Made by a program: the position numbers and the translations under genes. Below, piece after piece: positions 9,442 to 18,787 of a stretch of DNA of 64,000 nucleotides. The notes beneath the pieces are model-generated. The model saw nothing but the letters and a program-made list of their open reading frames with translations, was not told the origin of the DNA and ran no database searches. Source of the stretch: a beta proteobacterium L13 (GTDB taxonomy: Bacteria; Pseudomonadota; Gammaproteobacteria; Burkholderiales; Chromobacteriaceae); assembly GCA_000335715.1 (NCBI GenBank), contig AMYZ01000016.1:1-64000 (forward strand). Reading direction: 5' to 3'. Every line of letters begins with the position of its first letter. Positions within the stretch are counted from its first letter, which is position 1.

Positions 9442-9458
9442 CCCGTGCCCGGCACGGG
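9442..9458 (-). promoter_or_regulatory. Hairpin in ahcY leader (possible riboswitch expression platform)
   Basis: CCCGTGC / GCACGGG (9442-9448 with 9452-9458) between the SAH aptamer and the ahcY ribosome site. No T run follows, so control of translation or an alternative pairing is more likely than a terminator. The role is inference. Confidence 0.45.
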
Positions 9459-9497
9459 TTATTCCGGCTACCCGGCAGGGTGGCCGATGAACAAGCA

Positions 9498-9556
9498 GGT
9501 GAGCGCCGTTTTGAACTGTTCCGGGCCTGGGGCATAGCCTCGCAGCGCTCCCCGGA
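9498..9556 (-). promoter_or_regulatory. SAH riboswitch aptamer upstream of ahcY
   Basis: Read on the minus strand, the leader contains GGGGAGCGCTGCGA, then CCAGGCCCGG, then AACGGCGCTCACC. These match, in order and spacing, the conserved core of the S-adenosylhomocysteine riboswitch: GGAGCGCUGCRA, a middle pairing segment, and AACGGCGCUC, with GAGCGC pairing to GCGCTC. The location about 107 bases before ahcY is the classical one in beta- and gammaproteobacteria. SAH binding should turn ahcY on. Confidence 0.9.
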
Positions 9557-9685
9557 ATCCTGACATTATGGCAGAAGATGGTTAAAAGGTTGGCCGCAAT
9601 TCGCGCAAAAGACACAGGCAACAACAAACAGCCCCACCCCGTGCGTGTTTTGCCGCCTGGCAGCGCCATACAAAACTCCAGACGT
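9557..9685. other. Upstream part of ahcY leader and promoter region
   Basis: A gene-free spacer. It contains one exact GGTTGGCCGCA (9588-9598). On the minus strand a CATAAT-like -10 box lies at about 9565-9570, correctly upstream of the aptamer, but a matching -35 box is not clear. Confidence 0.4.
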
Positions 9686-9717
9686 AAAAACGCCCCGCCT
9701 GGTAACAGGCAGGGCGC
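9686..9717 (-). terminator. Terminator of metK
   Basis: Stem GCCCTGCCTG / CAGGCGGGGC with one G-T pair and loop TTAC, followed on the minus strand by five T. A TGCGGCCAACC copy (9736-9746) lies between it and the metK stop. Confidence 0.85.
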
Positions 9718-9753
9718 GGATGGCGAGCCGCAGCGTGCGGCCAACCTTGAGCC

Positions 9754-10923
9754 TTACAAACCGGCAGCAGCGCGCAGCGCTTCTACCTTGTCGGTACGCT
9801 CCCAGGTGAATTCCGGCTCTTCGCGGCCAAAGTGGCCGTAAGCGGCGGTTTTGGCGTAGATCGGGCGCAGCAGGTCCAGCATCTGCACGATGCCTTTCGG
9901 GCGCAGGTCGAAGTGCTGTTTAACCAGCTCGACGATTTGCTCGTTCGGGATCACGTTGGTACCGAAAGTGTCCACGGCGATGGAGGTAGGCTGCGCCACA
10001 CCAATGGCGTAGGAAACCTGTACCTGGCACTGGCGCGCCAGACCAGCGGCTACGATGTTCTTGGCCACGTAGCGGCAAGCGTAGGCGGCAGAGCGGTCCA
10101 CCTTGGACGGATCTTTACCGGAGAACGCGCCACCGCCGTGCGGTGCGGCACCGCCGTAGGTGTCCACAATGATCTTGCGACCGGTCAGGCCGCAATCGCC
10201 TTGCGGGCCGCCGATAACAAAGCGGCCAGTCGGGTTGATCAGGTACTTGGTTTCAGCGGTGAGCATCTCCGGCGGCAGTACCGGCTTGATGATCTGCTCG
10301 ATTACCGCTTCGCGCAGGGTGTCGTAGTCCACATCCGGGTGGTGCTGGGTAGACAGTACAACGGTATCGATGCGCTTGGGCAGGCCGGTAGCGGTATCGT
10401 ATACGCAGGTGATCTGGCTCTTGGCATCCGGGCGCAGCCATGGCAGGCGGCCGTCCTTGCGCAGCTCAGCCTGACGCTGCACCAGGCGGTGGGCGTAGTA
10501 GATCGGGAACGGCATCAGGGTTGGGGTTTCGTCGCAAGCGTAGCCGAACATCAGGCCTTGGTCGCCGGCGCCTTGTTCCAGGTCCAGGCCCTGGCCTTCG
10601 TTCACGCCCTGGGCGATATCCGGCGACTGCTTGTCGTAGCACACCATCACGGCGCAGCCGTTATAGTCGAAGCCCATTTCGGAGCTGTCGTAGCCGATGC
10701 GCTTGATGGTTTCGCGCGCGATCTTGATGTAGTCCACGTTGGCCGTGGTGGTGATTTCGCCGGCCAGTACGGCCAGGCCGGTGTTCACCAGCGTCTCGGC
10801 CGCTACGCGGGCGTATTTGTCCTGGGTCAGGATGGCGTCCAGAATCGCATCGGAAATCTGGTCCGCTACTTTGTCCGGGTGACCTTCCGAGACCGATTCA
10901 GAGGTAAAGAGATATTCGCTCAT
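9754..10923 (-). CDS. metK: S-adenosylmethionine synthetase
   Basis: Makes S-adenosylmethionine from methionine and ATP. At 389 residues it has the standard bacterial length and three-fold repeated architecture. The N-terminus has [20 protein letters not shown] with the ATP-binding histidine, [16 protein letters not shown] is the P-loop-like signature, and [11 protein letters not shown] is near the C-terminus. The start at 10923 ([10 protein letters not shown]) fits the family and has GGAACGAAGAC upstream. It completes the local methyl cycle with ahcY and metF, and is divergent from the acyltransferase pair. Confidence 0.97.
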   Translation of the reverse strand: MSEYLFTSESVSEGHPDKVADQISDAILDAILTQDKYARVAAETLVNTGLAVLAGEITTTANVDYIKIARETIKRIGYDSSEMGFDYNGCAVMVCYDKQSPDIAQGVNEGQGLDLEQGAGDQGLMFGYACDETPTLMPFPIYYAHRLVQRQAELRKDGRLPWLRPDAKSQITCVYDTATGLPKRIDTVVLSTQHHPDVDYDTLREAVIEQIIKPVLPPEMLTAETKYLINPTGRFVIGGPQGDCGLTGRKIIVDTYGGAAPHGGGAFSGKDPSKVDRSAAYACRYVAKNIVAAGLARQCQVQVSYAIGVAQPTSIAVDTFGTNVIPNEQIVELVKQHFDLRPKGIVQMLDLLRPIYAKTAAYGHFGREEPEFTWERTDKVEALRAAAGL

Positions 10924-10990
10924 TGTCTTCGTTCCAGATAATGGCCAGTGAGTTAAGGTAAAATAGCGCGTTTCGTTAGCGTACAAGCCC
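10924..10990. promoter_or_regulatory. Divergent promoter region metK / acyltransferases
   Basis: Only 67 bases separate the two start codons. TAAAAT at 10959-10964 is a candidate plus-strand -10 box, and the overlapping GCTATTTTAC could serve the minus strand. No strong -35 is seen, so assignment is tentative. Confidence 0.35.
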
Positions 10991-11872
10991 ATGACCCGAC
11001 TCGCACGTTTGATACTGCAGGCACTCGCGTCCCTGCCCCTGCCTGTGTTGCATGCCTTGGGCAGCTTGCTCGGGCGAATGCTTTATTATGCGTCACCCCG
11101 TGTGCGCTCGCGCATACGCGAGAATCTCGACACGAGTAAAATCGCTGGAAGTTATCAGCTTTATCAAGCCCTCGTCAAACAGTCTGCCGCAGAAACCGGT
11201 AAAGGCATGCTCGAGTTATCGATAGCGTGGTGTCGTGAACCGGCTTACATGATATCGCTGGTCAAGCAATGCCATGGCTGGGAGCACGTCGAGGCAGCGT
11301 TGGCCGCAGGCAAGGGGCTGATCTTTGTCACGCCGCATCTGGGCAGCTACGACATTGCGGGCCGCTATCTCAGCTCACGCCTGCCCTTCCCGCTTACTGC
11401 CATGTACAAACCTTCCAAGCTGGCCTGGCTGGAACCCATCATGAATGAAGGCCGCGCGCGGGGTAGCGCCAAAACTGCCCCCGCTACCGGTGCCGGCGTG
11501 CGCTCGTTGATGAAAGCGCTGAAATCCGGAGAAGCCACCATCATCCTGCCCGACCAGGTGCCCGGCAGTGGCGAGGGCGTCTGGGCGCCATTTTTCGGCC
11601 GCGACGCCTTTACCATGAGCCTTCTGCCGCGCCTGGCGCAAATGCAGGACGTGGCCGTGCTGTGGTTTACCGGCGAACGCCTGGCGGGTGGCCAAGGCTT
11701 TGCCGTGCACATCCAGCCACAGCAGGTGCCGTTTACCGGCGACAAGCAGCAGGATGGCGCCATCCTGAACGCCGAAGTGGAAAGCCTGATCCGTCGCTGG
11801 CCTGCCCAGTACCTGTGGAGCTACAACCGTTACAAGCGCCCGGCTGGCGCGCCCGCCCCTGATTCCGAATGA
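10991..11872 (+). CDS. HtrB/LpxL-family lipid A acyltransferase 1
   Basis: A 293-residue inner-membrane protein of the lysophospholipid acyltransferase superfamily, expected to add a secondary acyl chain (lauroyl or similar) to Kdo-lipid A. A hydrophobic N-terminal anchor (about 5-33) precedes the catalytic HX4D motif, TPHLGSYD with H116 and D121, and a later [17 protein letters not shown] substrate loop. A paralogue follows 10 bases downstream. One exact dispersed word lies inside at 11299-11308. Which acyl position it serves cannot be told from sequence. Confidence 0.85.
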   Translation: MTRLARLILQALASLPLPVLHALGSLLGRMLYYASPRVRSRIRENLDTSKIAGSYQLYQALVKQSAAETGKGMLELSIAWCREPAYMISLVKQCHGWEHVEAALAAGKGLIFVTPHLGSYDIAGRYLSSRLPFPLTAMYKPSKLAWLEPIMNEGRARGSAKTAPATGAGVRSLMKALKSGEATIILPDQVPGSGEGVWAPFFGRDAFTMSLLPRLAQMQDVAVLWFTGERLAGGQGFAVHIQPQQVPFTGDKQQDGAILNAEVESLIRRWPAQYLWSYNRYKRPAGAPAPDSE

Positions 11873-11882
11873 AAGCTGTCTG

Positions 11883-12749
11883 ATGAAACTTGCTCTGGCC
11901 CTGTTGTGGCTGATTCACCTGCTCCCCCTGCGCCTTATTCATGCCCTGGCCTGGCTACTGGGCCAGCTGGCTTACGCCCTGGCCAAAGAACGCCGCCGCG
12001 TGGGGCTGATCAACCTGCGCCTATGCTTCCCCGACATGAGCCCGGCGCAGCGACGTACGCTGATACGCGCCCACTTTGTGGAAATGATGAAGCTGGTACT
12101 GGAATACGGCGTGGTGTGGTGGTCGTCGCCTGACAGGTTACGCAATCTGGTCGAGATACGCGGCCTGGAACACCTTACCCGCCTGCGCGATGCCGGCGAA
12201 GATGTCATCTTGTTCTACCCGCATTTTGTCGCCTTCGAAATGTGCGCCTACCGCCTGAACCTGGAGGTGCCACTGGTCAGCGTTTACGCCCACCAGAAGA
12301 ACAAGACGCTGGACGAGCAGTTCTATAAAGGCCGCAACCGCTTCAATAACGCCTACATCGTGTCGCGCCAGGAAAGCCTGCGCAGCATCATCAAGGCCAT
12401 GCGCAAGGATCACACGCCGTTTCTGTATCTGCCCGACCAGGACTTTGGCGCACGCGACTCGGTATTCGTGAAGTTCTTTGAAACCGATGCCGCTACCATT
12501 ACCGGCCTGTCGCGCATTGCCGGGCTGGCCCGTGCCAAAGTGGTACCCGCCATTGCCCGCCGCGAAGGTAGCCGTTTTGTGCTGGACATATACCCGGCGT
12601 GGGAAAATTACCCGTCGGATGACGTGGTAGCCGACACCCGCCGCATGAATGCTTTCCTGGAAGAGCGCATTCGCGAAACGCCTGCACAGTATTTTTGGCT
12701 GCACAAACGCTTCAAAAGCCGCCCGCAAGGCGAGGCGCGCTTTTACTAG
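11883..12749 (+). CDS. HtrB/LpxL-family lipid A acyltransferase 2
   Basis: A 288-residue paralogue of the preceding gene, with an N-terminal membrane anchor (about 2-32). Its catalytic dyad is HX4E (H114, E119 in YPHFVAFE), the form seen in E. coli LpxL, where gene 1 has HX4D. The DQDFGARDSVFVKFF loop corresponds to the acceptor-binding region, and YFWLHKRFK near the end is typical of LpxL/LpxM. The 10-base spacing shows an operon with gene 1. The pair probably places two different secondary acyl chains on lipid A. Confidence 0.88.
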   Translation: MKLALALLWLIHLLPLRLIHALAWLLGQLAYALAKERRRVGLINLRLCFPDMSPAQRRTLIRAHFVEMMKLVLEYGVVWWSSPDRLRNLVEIRGLEHLTRLRDAGEDVILFYPHFVAFEMCAYRLNLEVPLVSVYAHQKNKTLDEQFYKGRNRFNNAYIVSRQESLRSIIKAMRKDHTPFLYLPDQDFGARDSVFVKFFETDAATITGLSRIAGLARAKVVPAIARREGSRFVLDIYPAWENYPSDDVVADTRRMNAFLEERIRETPAQYFWLHKRFKSRPQGEARFY

Positions 12750-12763
12750 GCTCGATGCCCCGC

Positions 12764-12801
12764 ATGCAAAACGCCGCTGCCAGTGCAGCGGCGTTTTGCA
12801 T
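12764..12801 (+). terminator. Bidirectional terminator after the acyltransferase operon
   Basis: A long perfect stem, about 17 bp, ATGCAAAACGCCGCTGC paired with its complement (12764-12801), with loop CAGT. Confidence 0.8.
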
Positions 12802-13024
12802 ATCGGCGCCACCTTCCGGCTTTAGTCAAACCCTGCCCACGGGCAACCCTGGCCAATAGCCAGCTGATGCAAGCCTGGTGCGCAAACGGTACAAACATCA
12901 AGCCATGCCTTGCCCTAGCAGCGAGGTTGGCCGCACAACCGCAAGCACCTGCAGCGACGCTGAGTGATACCCAGACATGTTTGCGTAGGCACGGCACGCC
13001 AATCGGCACAGCCACACAGAAATG
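12802..13024. other. Gene-free spacer with one dispersed word
   Basis: Short frames only, none with a ribosome site or recognisable product. It contains GGTTGGCCGCA at 12925-12935. Confidence 0.45.
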
Positions 13025-13052
13025 AAAAAGCCCGGACTATGCCGGGCTTTTT
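13025..13052 (-). terminator. Terminator of the nuo operon
   Basis: Stem AAAAAGCCCGG / CCGGGCTTTTT (13025-13035 with 13042-13052), usable in both directions. A TGCGGCCAAC word (13055-13064) fills the gap between it and the last stop codon of the nuo operon. Confidence 0.85.
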
Positions 13053-13064
13053 CATGCGGCCAAC

Positions 13065-13361
13065 TTAGTGGCTGCGTGCTTGCCAGAAATACCGGGCGAC
13101 AAAACCCGGGAAGGCAAAAACCATGAACAGCGAAAACGTTGTCACATAGAACTGCCAGTTCTGCACGTGCACAGGGCTGATGCGGCCCTCCAGCACGCGC
13201 GCCAGCAGGCCCAGCAACAGGTACAGCGCTACCAGCTCCAGCAAGTGCCAGCCAAAATGTTTATTGGCCAGTTTCTTGATACCCGCCAGGCGCTGGGTAG
13301 CGAAAGGCAGGTTGGCCGCAACAAAGGCCAGAACGAGCAGGGTGATAACGCTGGTTTCCAT
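13065..13361 (-). CDS. DUF2818 family small membrane protein
   Basis: A 98-residue protein of unknown function with three or four hydrophobic segments (about 4-22, 40-58, 72-92). The DUF2818 family is known as a betaproteobacterial companion of nuoN, and here too it starts 14 bases after the nuoN stop, as the last gene of the complex I operon. AGGAA precedes the ATG at 13361. A role in complex I assembly or stability is inference from position. The dispersed word (13310-13320) encodes AAN near its start. Confidence 0.8.
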   Translation of the reverse strand: METSVITLLVLAFVAANLPFATQRLAGIKKLANKHFGWHLLELVALYLLLGLLARVLEGRISPVHVQNWQFYVTTFSLFMVFAFPGFVARYFWQARSH

Positions 13362-13375
13362 CAACTATTCCTTGA

Positions 13376-14830
13376 TTACAGGCTGTGAAGCGACAATTGC
13401 ATCGCTTCGACACACATGGCCACCAAACGTTCCGGCACCACGCCCAATACCAGCAGGGCAATACCGTTTACCGACAGTACCAGCTTCATGTCAGCCGGCA
13501 TGGCAATCGGGCTGTTGTCTTGTACTTCATCGAAGTACATCACTTTTACCGCACGCAGGTAGTAGAACGCGCCAATCAGCGACATGATCACGGCCACCAC
13601 GGCCAGCCATACCAGGTTGATGTTCACGATAGCCTGGATCACGGCAAACTTGGCGTAGAAGCCAGCCAGCGGCGGGATACCGGCCATGGAGAACAGGGCC
13701 AGCAGCATCAGCAGGGCGTACCAGCTGTTGCGGCCATTCAGGCCTTTCAGGTCGTCCAGGGTTTCACACTCGAAACCGGCGCGCGACAGACCCAGCAGGA
13801 TACCGAAGCCCACCAGCGTGGTCAGCACGTATACCACGGCATAGAACAGTGCCGAAGCATAGCCTTCCGGGGTACCGGCGATCAGGCCCAGCAGCAGGAA
13901 GCCCATGTGCGAGATGGTGGAGTAAGCCAGCATGCGCTTGATGTTGGTCTGGGCAATGGCGGTAATGTTACCGATCGCCATGGACAGCACAGCAATAATG
14001 ATCAGCATGCCCTGCCAATCGGCCACCATGGCACCCAGACCCTGTACCAGGATACGGATGACAAACACGAAAGCAGCCAGTTTTGGCGCAGCACCAATCA
14101 TCAGCGTCAGCGCGGTAGGCGAGCCCTGATAAACGTCCGGCACCCACATGTGGAACGGCACGGCACCCAGTTTGAACGCCAGCCCCGCTACGATGAACAC
14201 CAGGCCGAATACCATCAGGGTGGTGTTGGCACTGCCACCGGCAACCGCTTTCGCCACGGTAGCCAGATCCAGCGTACCGGTAGCACCGTACACCATGGAC
14301 ATGCCGTACAGCAGCAGGCCGGAAGCCAGCGCGCTCAGTACGAAGTACTTCATCGCGGCTTCGGTGGCTTTTACCGAGTCACGTTGCAGGGCAATGAGCG
14401 AGCACAGCGACAGCGACAGCAGCTCTAGGCCCATGTACAGGCTGATGAAGTTGCCGGCCGACACCATCAGGTTCATGCCCAGCAGCGCAAACAGCGCCAG
14501 GGTGTAGTACTCGCCTTTGAACAGGCCGCGGTCTTTTACATACTGGCGGGTATACACCAGCACAGTAGCGGTCACGCCATACATGGCGACCTTGACGATG
14601 TCCGCCATCGGGTCATCGACAAACAGGCCGCTCAGCGTAATGGTGCTGAAGGTTTCAAAAGTGGATACCTGCAGGAACGCAGCTACCGCCAGTGTCAGCA
14701 GGGACAGGCCGTAGGTAATGCCGCGTTTGGCATCCGAGATAAAGAGGTCAAGCATCAGGATGACCAGCAAAGCTCCGAGCAGAAACATCTCGGGCAATGC
14801 CGGCATCAGGTTGAGATCAGCCCAATTCAT
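13376..14830 (-). CDS. nuoN: NADH-quinone oxidoreductase subunit N
   Basis: A 484-residue antiporter-like proton-pumping subunit of complex I, with about 14 membrane helices. The core proton-conducting motif region is visible as YYTLALFALLGMN, GLAFKLGAVPFHMWVPDVYQG and NIKRMLAYSTISHMG. The start at 14830 (MNWADLNLMPALPE) is chosen over an upstream in-frame codon because AAGGAC precedes it with normal spacing. It follows nuoM by 19 bases. Confidence 0.95.
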   Translation of the reverse strand: MNWADLNLMPALPEMFLLGALLVILMLDLFISDAKRGITYGLSLLTLAVAAFLQVSTFETFSTITLSGLFVDDPMADIVKVAMYGVTATVLVYTRQYVKDRGLFKGEYYTLALFALLGMNLMVSAGNFISLYMGLELLSLSLCSLIALQRDSVKATEAAMKYFVLSALASGLLLYGMSMVYGATGTLDLATVAKAVAGGSANTTLMVFGLVFIVAGLAFKLGAVPFHMWVPDVYQGSPTALTLMIGAAPKLAAFVFVIRILVQGLGAMVADWQGMLIIIAVLSMAIGNITAIAQTNIKRMLAYSTISHMGFLLLGLIAGTPEGYASALFYAVVYVLTTLVGFGILLGLSRAGFECETLDDLKGLNGRNSWYALLMLLALFSMAGIPPLAGFYAKFAVIQAIVNINLVWLAVVAVIMSLIGAFYYLRAVKVMYFDEVQDNSPIAMPADMKLVLSVNGIALLVLGVVPERLVAMCVEAMQLSLHSL

Positions 14831-14849
14831 TAGCGTTGTCCTTGTAAGC

Positions 14850-16346
14850 TTAGAGCTTGCTTTGCGCAACGTGCGCAATCAGATCGTTCACGGAGAGGTG
14901 CATCTTCTCCACAAACAGCTGCGGGTACAGACCCATGCCCAGTACCGCCAGCGCCAGGATAGCCAGCACCAGGAACTCGCGCTTGTTCACGTCTTGCATG
15001 TGTTCTACGTGGTCGTTGCCCACTTCACCGAAGATCACGCGCTTGTACATCCACAGGGTGTACGCAGCACCGAAGATCAGGGTAGTCGCAGCCAAAGCAG
15101 CCACCCAGAAGTTCACCTGAACCGCGCCCATGATCACCATGAACTCACCCACGAAACCGGAGGTAGCTGGCAGGCCGGAGTTGGACATGGCAAACAGCAT
15201 CATGAAGGCAGCAAAGATCGGCATCTTGTTGGCCACACCACCGTAGTCGGCGATGTTGCGGCTATGCACGCGGTCGTACATCACACCGATGCAGAAGAAC
15301 ATGCCAGCAGAGATGAAGCCGTGCGACACCATCTGCACCAGGGCGCCTTCCAGTGCCCAGACGTTCATCTGGCTACCGGTAAACAGGAACATACCCAGGG
15401 TGACAAAACCCATGTGCGAGATGGACGAGTACGCCACCAGCTTTTTCATGTCGGTCTGTACCAGTGCCACCAGGCCGATGTACACCACGGCAACCAGGGA
15501 CAGGCCCACCATGATCGGGGCAACCTCCAGCGCAGCGTCCGGCACGATAGGCAGGGCAAACCGCAGGAAACCGTAGGCACCGATCTTCAGGGTAATGGCA
15601 GCCAGTACCATGGAACCACCGGTAGGCGCTTCCACGTGGGCATCCGGCAGCCAGGTGTGTACTGGCCACATCGGCACCTTCACCGCAAACGACAGGAAGA
15701 ACGCGACAAACAGCAGCAGCTGCACATCACGCGGGATCTTGGCCAACGCCTGGAAGGCTTCGATCTCGAAAGTCTTGCCAGCCTGGAAATACAGGTAGAT
15801 GAACGCTACCAGCATCAGCAGGGAACCCAGAAGGGTGTACAGGAAGAACTTCACCGATGCGTATACGCGACGCGGGCCACCCCAGATACCGATGATCAGG
15901 TACATAGGGATCAGCATGCCCTCGAAGAACACGTAGAACAGGATGGCATCCAGTGCTGCAAAAGCACCGTTGATCAGGCCCGACATGATCAGGAAGGCTG
16001 CCATGTAATGGCCGGCACGTTTCTGGATAACTTCCCAGCCAGCCAGTACCACCATCAGGGTGGTAAAGCTGTTCAGTACGATAAACAGCATGGAGATGCC
16101 GTCTACACCCAGATGGTAGCGAATCCCCAGGGATTCGATCCACGGCAGGTTTTCAACAAACTGCATGCCGCCATGTAGGTTGTTGAACTGGGTAAACAGC
16201 GGCAGCGATACCAGGAACCCCGCCAGGGCACCAGCCAGTGCCAGCCAGCGTGCCAGCGTGGCACGCTGGTCACCGCCGGTGGCCAGCACCAGAAGGCCCG
16301 CCACAATCGGAGTCCAGATCACCAGACTCAAAGGATTAGAAAACAT
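14850..16346 (-). CDS. nuoM: NADH-quinone oxidoreductase subunit M
   Basis: A 498-residue antiporter-like membrane subunit of complex I with about 14 helices. Characteristic stretches are LYVFFEGMLIPMYLIIGIWGG, FAVKVPMWPVHTWLPDAHVEAP and DMKKLVAYSSISHMGFV, which carry the conserved lysines and glutamate used in proton transfer. It lies between nuoL (40 bases upstream) and nuoN. Confidence 0.96.
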   Translation of the reverse strand: MFSNPLSLVIWTPIVAGLLVLATGGDQRATLARWLALAGALAGFLVSLPLFTQFNNLHGGMQFVENLPWIESLGIRYHLGVDGISMLFIVLNSFTTLMVVLAGWEVIQKRAGHYMAAFLIMSGLINGAFAALDAILFYVFFEGMLIPMYLIIGIWGGPRRVYASVKFFLYTLLGSLLMLVAFIYLYFQAGKTFEIEAFQALAKIPRDVQLLLFVAFFLSFAVKVPMWPVHTWLPDAHVEAPTGGSMVLAAITLKIGAYGFLRFALPIVPDAALEVAPIMVGLSLVAVVYIGLVALVQTDMKKLVAYSSISHMGFVTLGMFLFTGSQMNVWALEGALVQMVSHGFISAGMFFCIGVMYDRVHSRNIADYGGVANKMPIFAAFMMLFAMSNSGLPATSGFVGEFMVIMGAVQVNFWVAALAATTLIFGAAYTLWMYKRVIFGEVGNDHVEHMQDVNKREFLVLAILALAVLGMGLYPQLFVEKMHLSVNDLIAHVAQSKL

Positions 16347-16386
16347 ATAGATAGCCTATTTGTTAAATCGATTCCGGTAACCAACC

Positions 16387-18423
16387 CTAGCGCAGGATCA
16401 GCGGCTTGAACCAGTAAGTCATCAGTACCAGCACGCCCACGATCATGATGGCGGCGTAGCTGTAGATGAAGCCGGTTTGCAGCTTGCGAACCACGCTGGA
16501 GAAGTAGCCCACCAGACGTGCAGTGCCGTTTACCAGCAAGCCGTCAATCAGCAGCATGTCGCCGACTTTCCAGAAGAAAGTACCCAGCGCACGAGAGCCT
16601 TTGGCGAACACGGCGAAATAGATTTCGTCCAGGTAGTATTTGTTTTCCAGCAGGGCATGCACACCGGAGAACTTCTGTTTGATGGCGGCCGGGATATGCG
16701 GCGCCTTCATGTAGAAGAACCAAGCCAGTGCCACACCAGCTGCGGCCAACCAGAACGGCAGCGTTACGAAGGCATGCGTACCCATGGCCACGGCATCGTG
16801 TGCGTGGTGCATGGCAGCTTCCAGACCCGGGTGTTTTTCCAGGTTGGTGAAGATCACGCCTTTGAAGAACTCGCCACCGACCAGCGGGTGCAGGGCAAAG
16901 AAACCAATCAGCACGGACGGAATCGCCAGCATCACCAGTGGCAGCGTCACTACCCATGGCGATTCGTGCGGTTTGTCGTTCGGGCCCAGGCCATGGTGGT
17001 GATCGTCGCCGTGATCATCATCGTGGTGATGGTGATCGTGTTTCACCTCCATCCAGCGCTCCTTGCCATGGAAGACCAGGAAGTACATGCGGAAAGAGTA
17101 GAACGCAGTGACGAATACACCGGCAATCACGGCAAAGTAGGCAAAGCCCGATGCCGACAGATTGCTGGCTTGCACCGCCAGGATGATGGAATCCTTGGAG
17201 TAGAAGCCGGAGAAGAACGGCGTGCCGATCAGCGCCAGCGAGCCCAGCAGCGAAGTCAGCCAGGTAATCGGCATGTACTTGCGCAGGCCGCCCATATTGC
17301 GCATGTCCTGGTCATGGTGCATACCCATGATCACGGAACCAGCGCCCAGGAACAGCAGGGCTTTGAAGAAGGCGTGAGTCATCACGTGGAACATGGCTAC
17401 CGAGTAGGCAGACGCGCCCAGTGCAACAGTCATGTAACCCAGCTGCGACAGGGTGGAGTAAGCCACCACGCGCTTGATGTCGTTCTGCACAATGCCCAGG
17501 AAGCCCATGAACAGCGCGGTAATCGAGCCGGCTACCATCACCACGTTCAGTGCGGTATCGGACATCTCGAACAGCGGGCTCATACGCGACACCATGAAGA
17601 TACCGGCTGTCACCATGGTGGCAGCGTGGATCAGCGCGGAAATCGGCGTCGGGCCTTCCATGGAGTCCGGCAGCCACACGTGCAGCGGGAACTGGGCAGA
17701 CTTACCCATGGCGCCCACAAACAGCAGGATGCAGGTTACTGTCAGCAGCGACCACTCCACACCAGGGATGATCTGGATGGTTTTGCTGGCCAGCGCAGGC
17801 GCAGCAGCAAACACGTCGGTGTAGTTCAGCGAACCGCCGAAATACGCTAGTACCAGACCGATACCCAGCAGGAAGCCGAAGTCACCCACACGGTTTACCA
17901 GGAACGCTTTCAGGTTGGCAAAGGTCGCCGTCGGGCGCTTGAACCAGAAACCGATCAACAGGTAGGACACCAGGCCCACCGCTTCCCAGCCAAAGAACAG
18001 CTGGATGAAGTTGTTGGACATCACCAGCATCAGCATGGAGAAGGTAAACAGCGAGATGTAGCTGAAGAAACGCTGATAACCCGGGTCTTCGTGCATGTAG
18101 CCGATAGTGTAGATGTGCACCATCAGCGAAACGCTGGTGACCACTACCAGCATCATTGCAGTGAGGGAATCCACCAGGAAGCCGACAGAGAATTCAAAAC
18201 CATTCACCGTCAACCAGGTATAGACAGGGCCATTGAATACCTGGGCGCTTCCATCAAGGAAGCCCTTCAGTACGCCAATCGAGAGTACCGCCGATACTGC
18301 CACGCCGAGAATCGTCACGACGTGAGCAGCACGGCGACCAATCGCCCATCCAAACAGGCCTGCAATGACCGACCCCACCAGAGGTGAGAGCGCAATCAGC
18401 AGGTATAAGCTCTTCATATCCAT
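16387..18423 (-). CDS. nuoL: NADH-quinone oxidoreductase subunit L
   Basis: A 678-residue terminal proton-pumping subunit with about 16 helices and the long lateral helix expected at the C-terminus. SAQFPLHVWLPDSMEGPTP and DIKRVVAYSTLSQLGYM are the conserved channel motifs. A cytoplasm-facing loop at about residues 459-485 is packed with His and Asp (for example KHDHHHHDDDHGDDHHHG), a feature some proteobacterial NuoL proteins share. Two ATGs lie 6 bases apart; the first (18423) is used here, though neither has a strong ribosome site. One TGCGGCCAACC word lies inside (16741-16751). Confidence 0.96.
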   Translation of the reverse strand: MDMKSLYLLIALSPLVGSVIAGLFGWAIGRRAAHVVTILGVAVSAVLSIGVLKGFLDGSAQVFNGPVYTWLTVNGFEFSVGFLVDSLTAMMLVVVTSVSLMVHIYTIGYMHEDPGYQRFFSYISLFTFSMLMLVMSNNFIQLFFGWEAVGLVSYLLIGFWFKRPTATFANLKAFLVNRVGDFGFLLGIGLVLAYFGGSLNYTDVFAAAPALASKTIQIIPGVEWSLLTVTCILLFVGAMGKSAQFPLHVWLPDSMEGPTPISALIHAATMVTAGIFMVSRMSPLFEMSDTALNVVMVAGSITALFMGFLGIVQNDIKRVVAYSTLSQLGYMTVALGASAYSVAMFHVMTHAFFKALLFLGAGSVIMGMHHDQDMRNMGGLRKYMPITWLTSLLGSLALIGTPFFSGFYSKDSIILAVQASNLSASGFAYFAVIAGVFVTAFYSFRMYFLVFHGKERWMEVKHDHHHHDDDHGDDHHHGLGPNDKPHESPWVVTLPLVMLAIPSVLIGFFALHPLVGGEFFKGVIFTNLEKHPGLEAAMHHAHDAVAMGTHAFVTLPFWLAAAGVALAWFFYMKAPHIPAAIKQKFSGVHALLENKYYLDEIYFAVFAKGSRALGTFFWKVGDMLLIDGLLVNGTARLVGYFSSVVRKLQTGFIYSYAAIMIVGVLVLMTYWFKPLILR

Positions 18424-18459
18424 GTTTGTCGTGCTTTTTAGAATTGAAATCCGGTTTCT

Positions 18460-18765
18460 TTAGCCTTTGAGGCTGCCCAAGTCTTCTACGTTGATGGTGT
18501 CCATATTGCGGAACAGTACCACCAGGATAGCCAGACCGATTGCCGACTCAGCGGCAGCAACGGTCAGGATGAAGAAGACGAAAATCTGCCCTGCCGAATC
18601 CGACAGGAAGTGCGAGAAAGCGATGAAGTTGTAGTTCACCGCGAGCAGCATCAGCTCGATGGCCATCAACAGCACGATGAGGTTTTTCCGGTTCAGGAAA
18701 ATACCCAGTACGCTGATGGCGAACAGGATGCCGGCCAGCACCAGGAAGTGTGTGAGTGTAAGCAC
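18460..18765 (-). CDS. nuoK: NADH-quinone oxidoreductase subunit K
   Basis: A 101-residue, three-helix subunit with the family's usual length. [16 protein letters not shown] carries the conserved membrane glutamate, and [19 protein letters not shown] the second. The start is GTG at 18765, placed 3 bases after GGGAGGA; upstream in-frame TTG would consume that ribosome site. Confidence 0.95.
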   Translation of the reverse strand: MLTLTHFLVLAGILFAISVLGIFLNRKNLIVLLMAIELMLLAVNYNFIAFSHFLSDSAGQIFVFFILTVAAAESAIGLAILVVLFRNMDTINVEDLGSLKG

Positions 18766-18787
18766 GTGTCCTCCCAATCTACGGCCG

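Noticed and set aside
12746-13025. Small frames after the acyltransferase operon
   Set aside because: Bounded by two terminators with no promoter or ribosome site; contain the dispersed word and appear non-coding.
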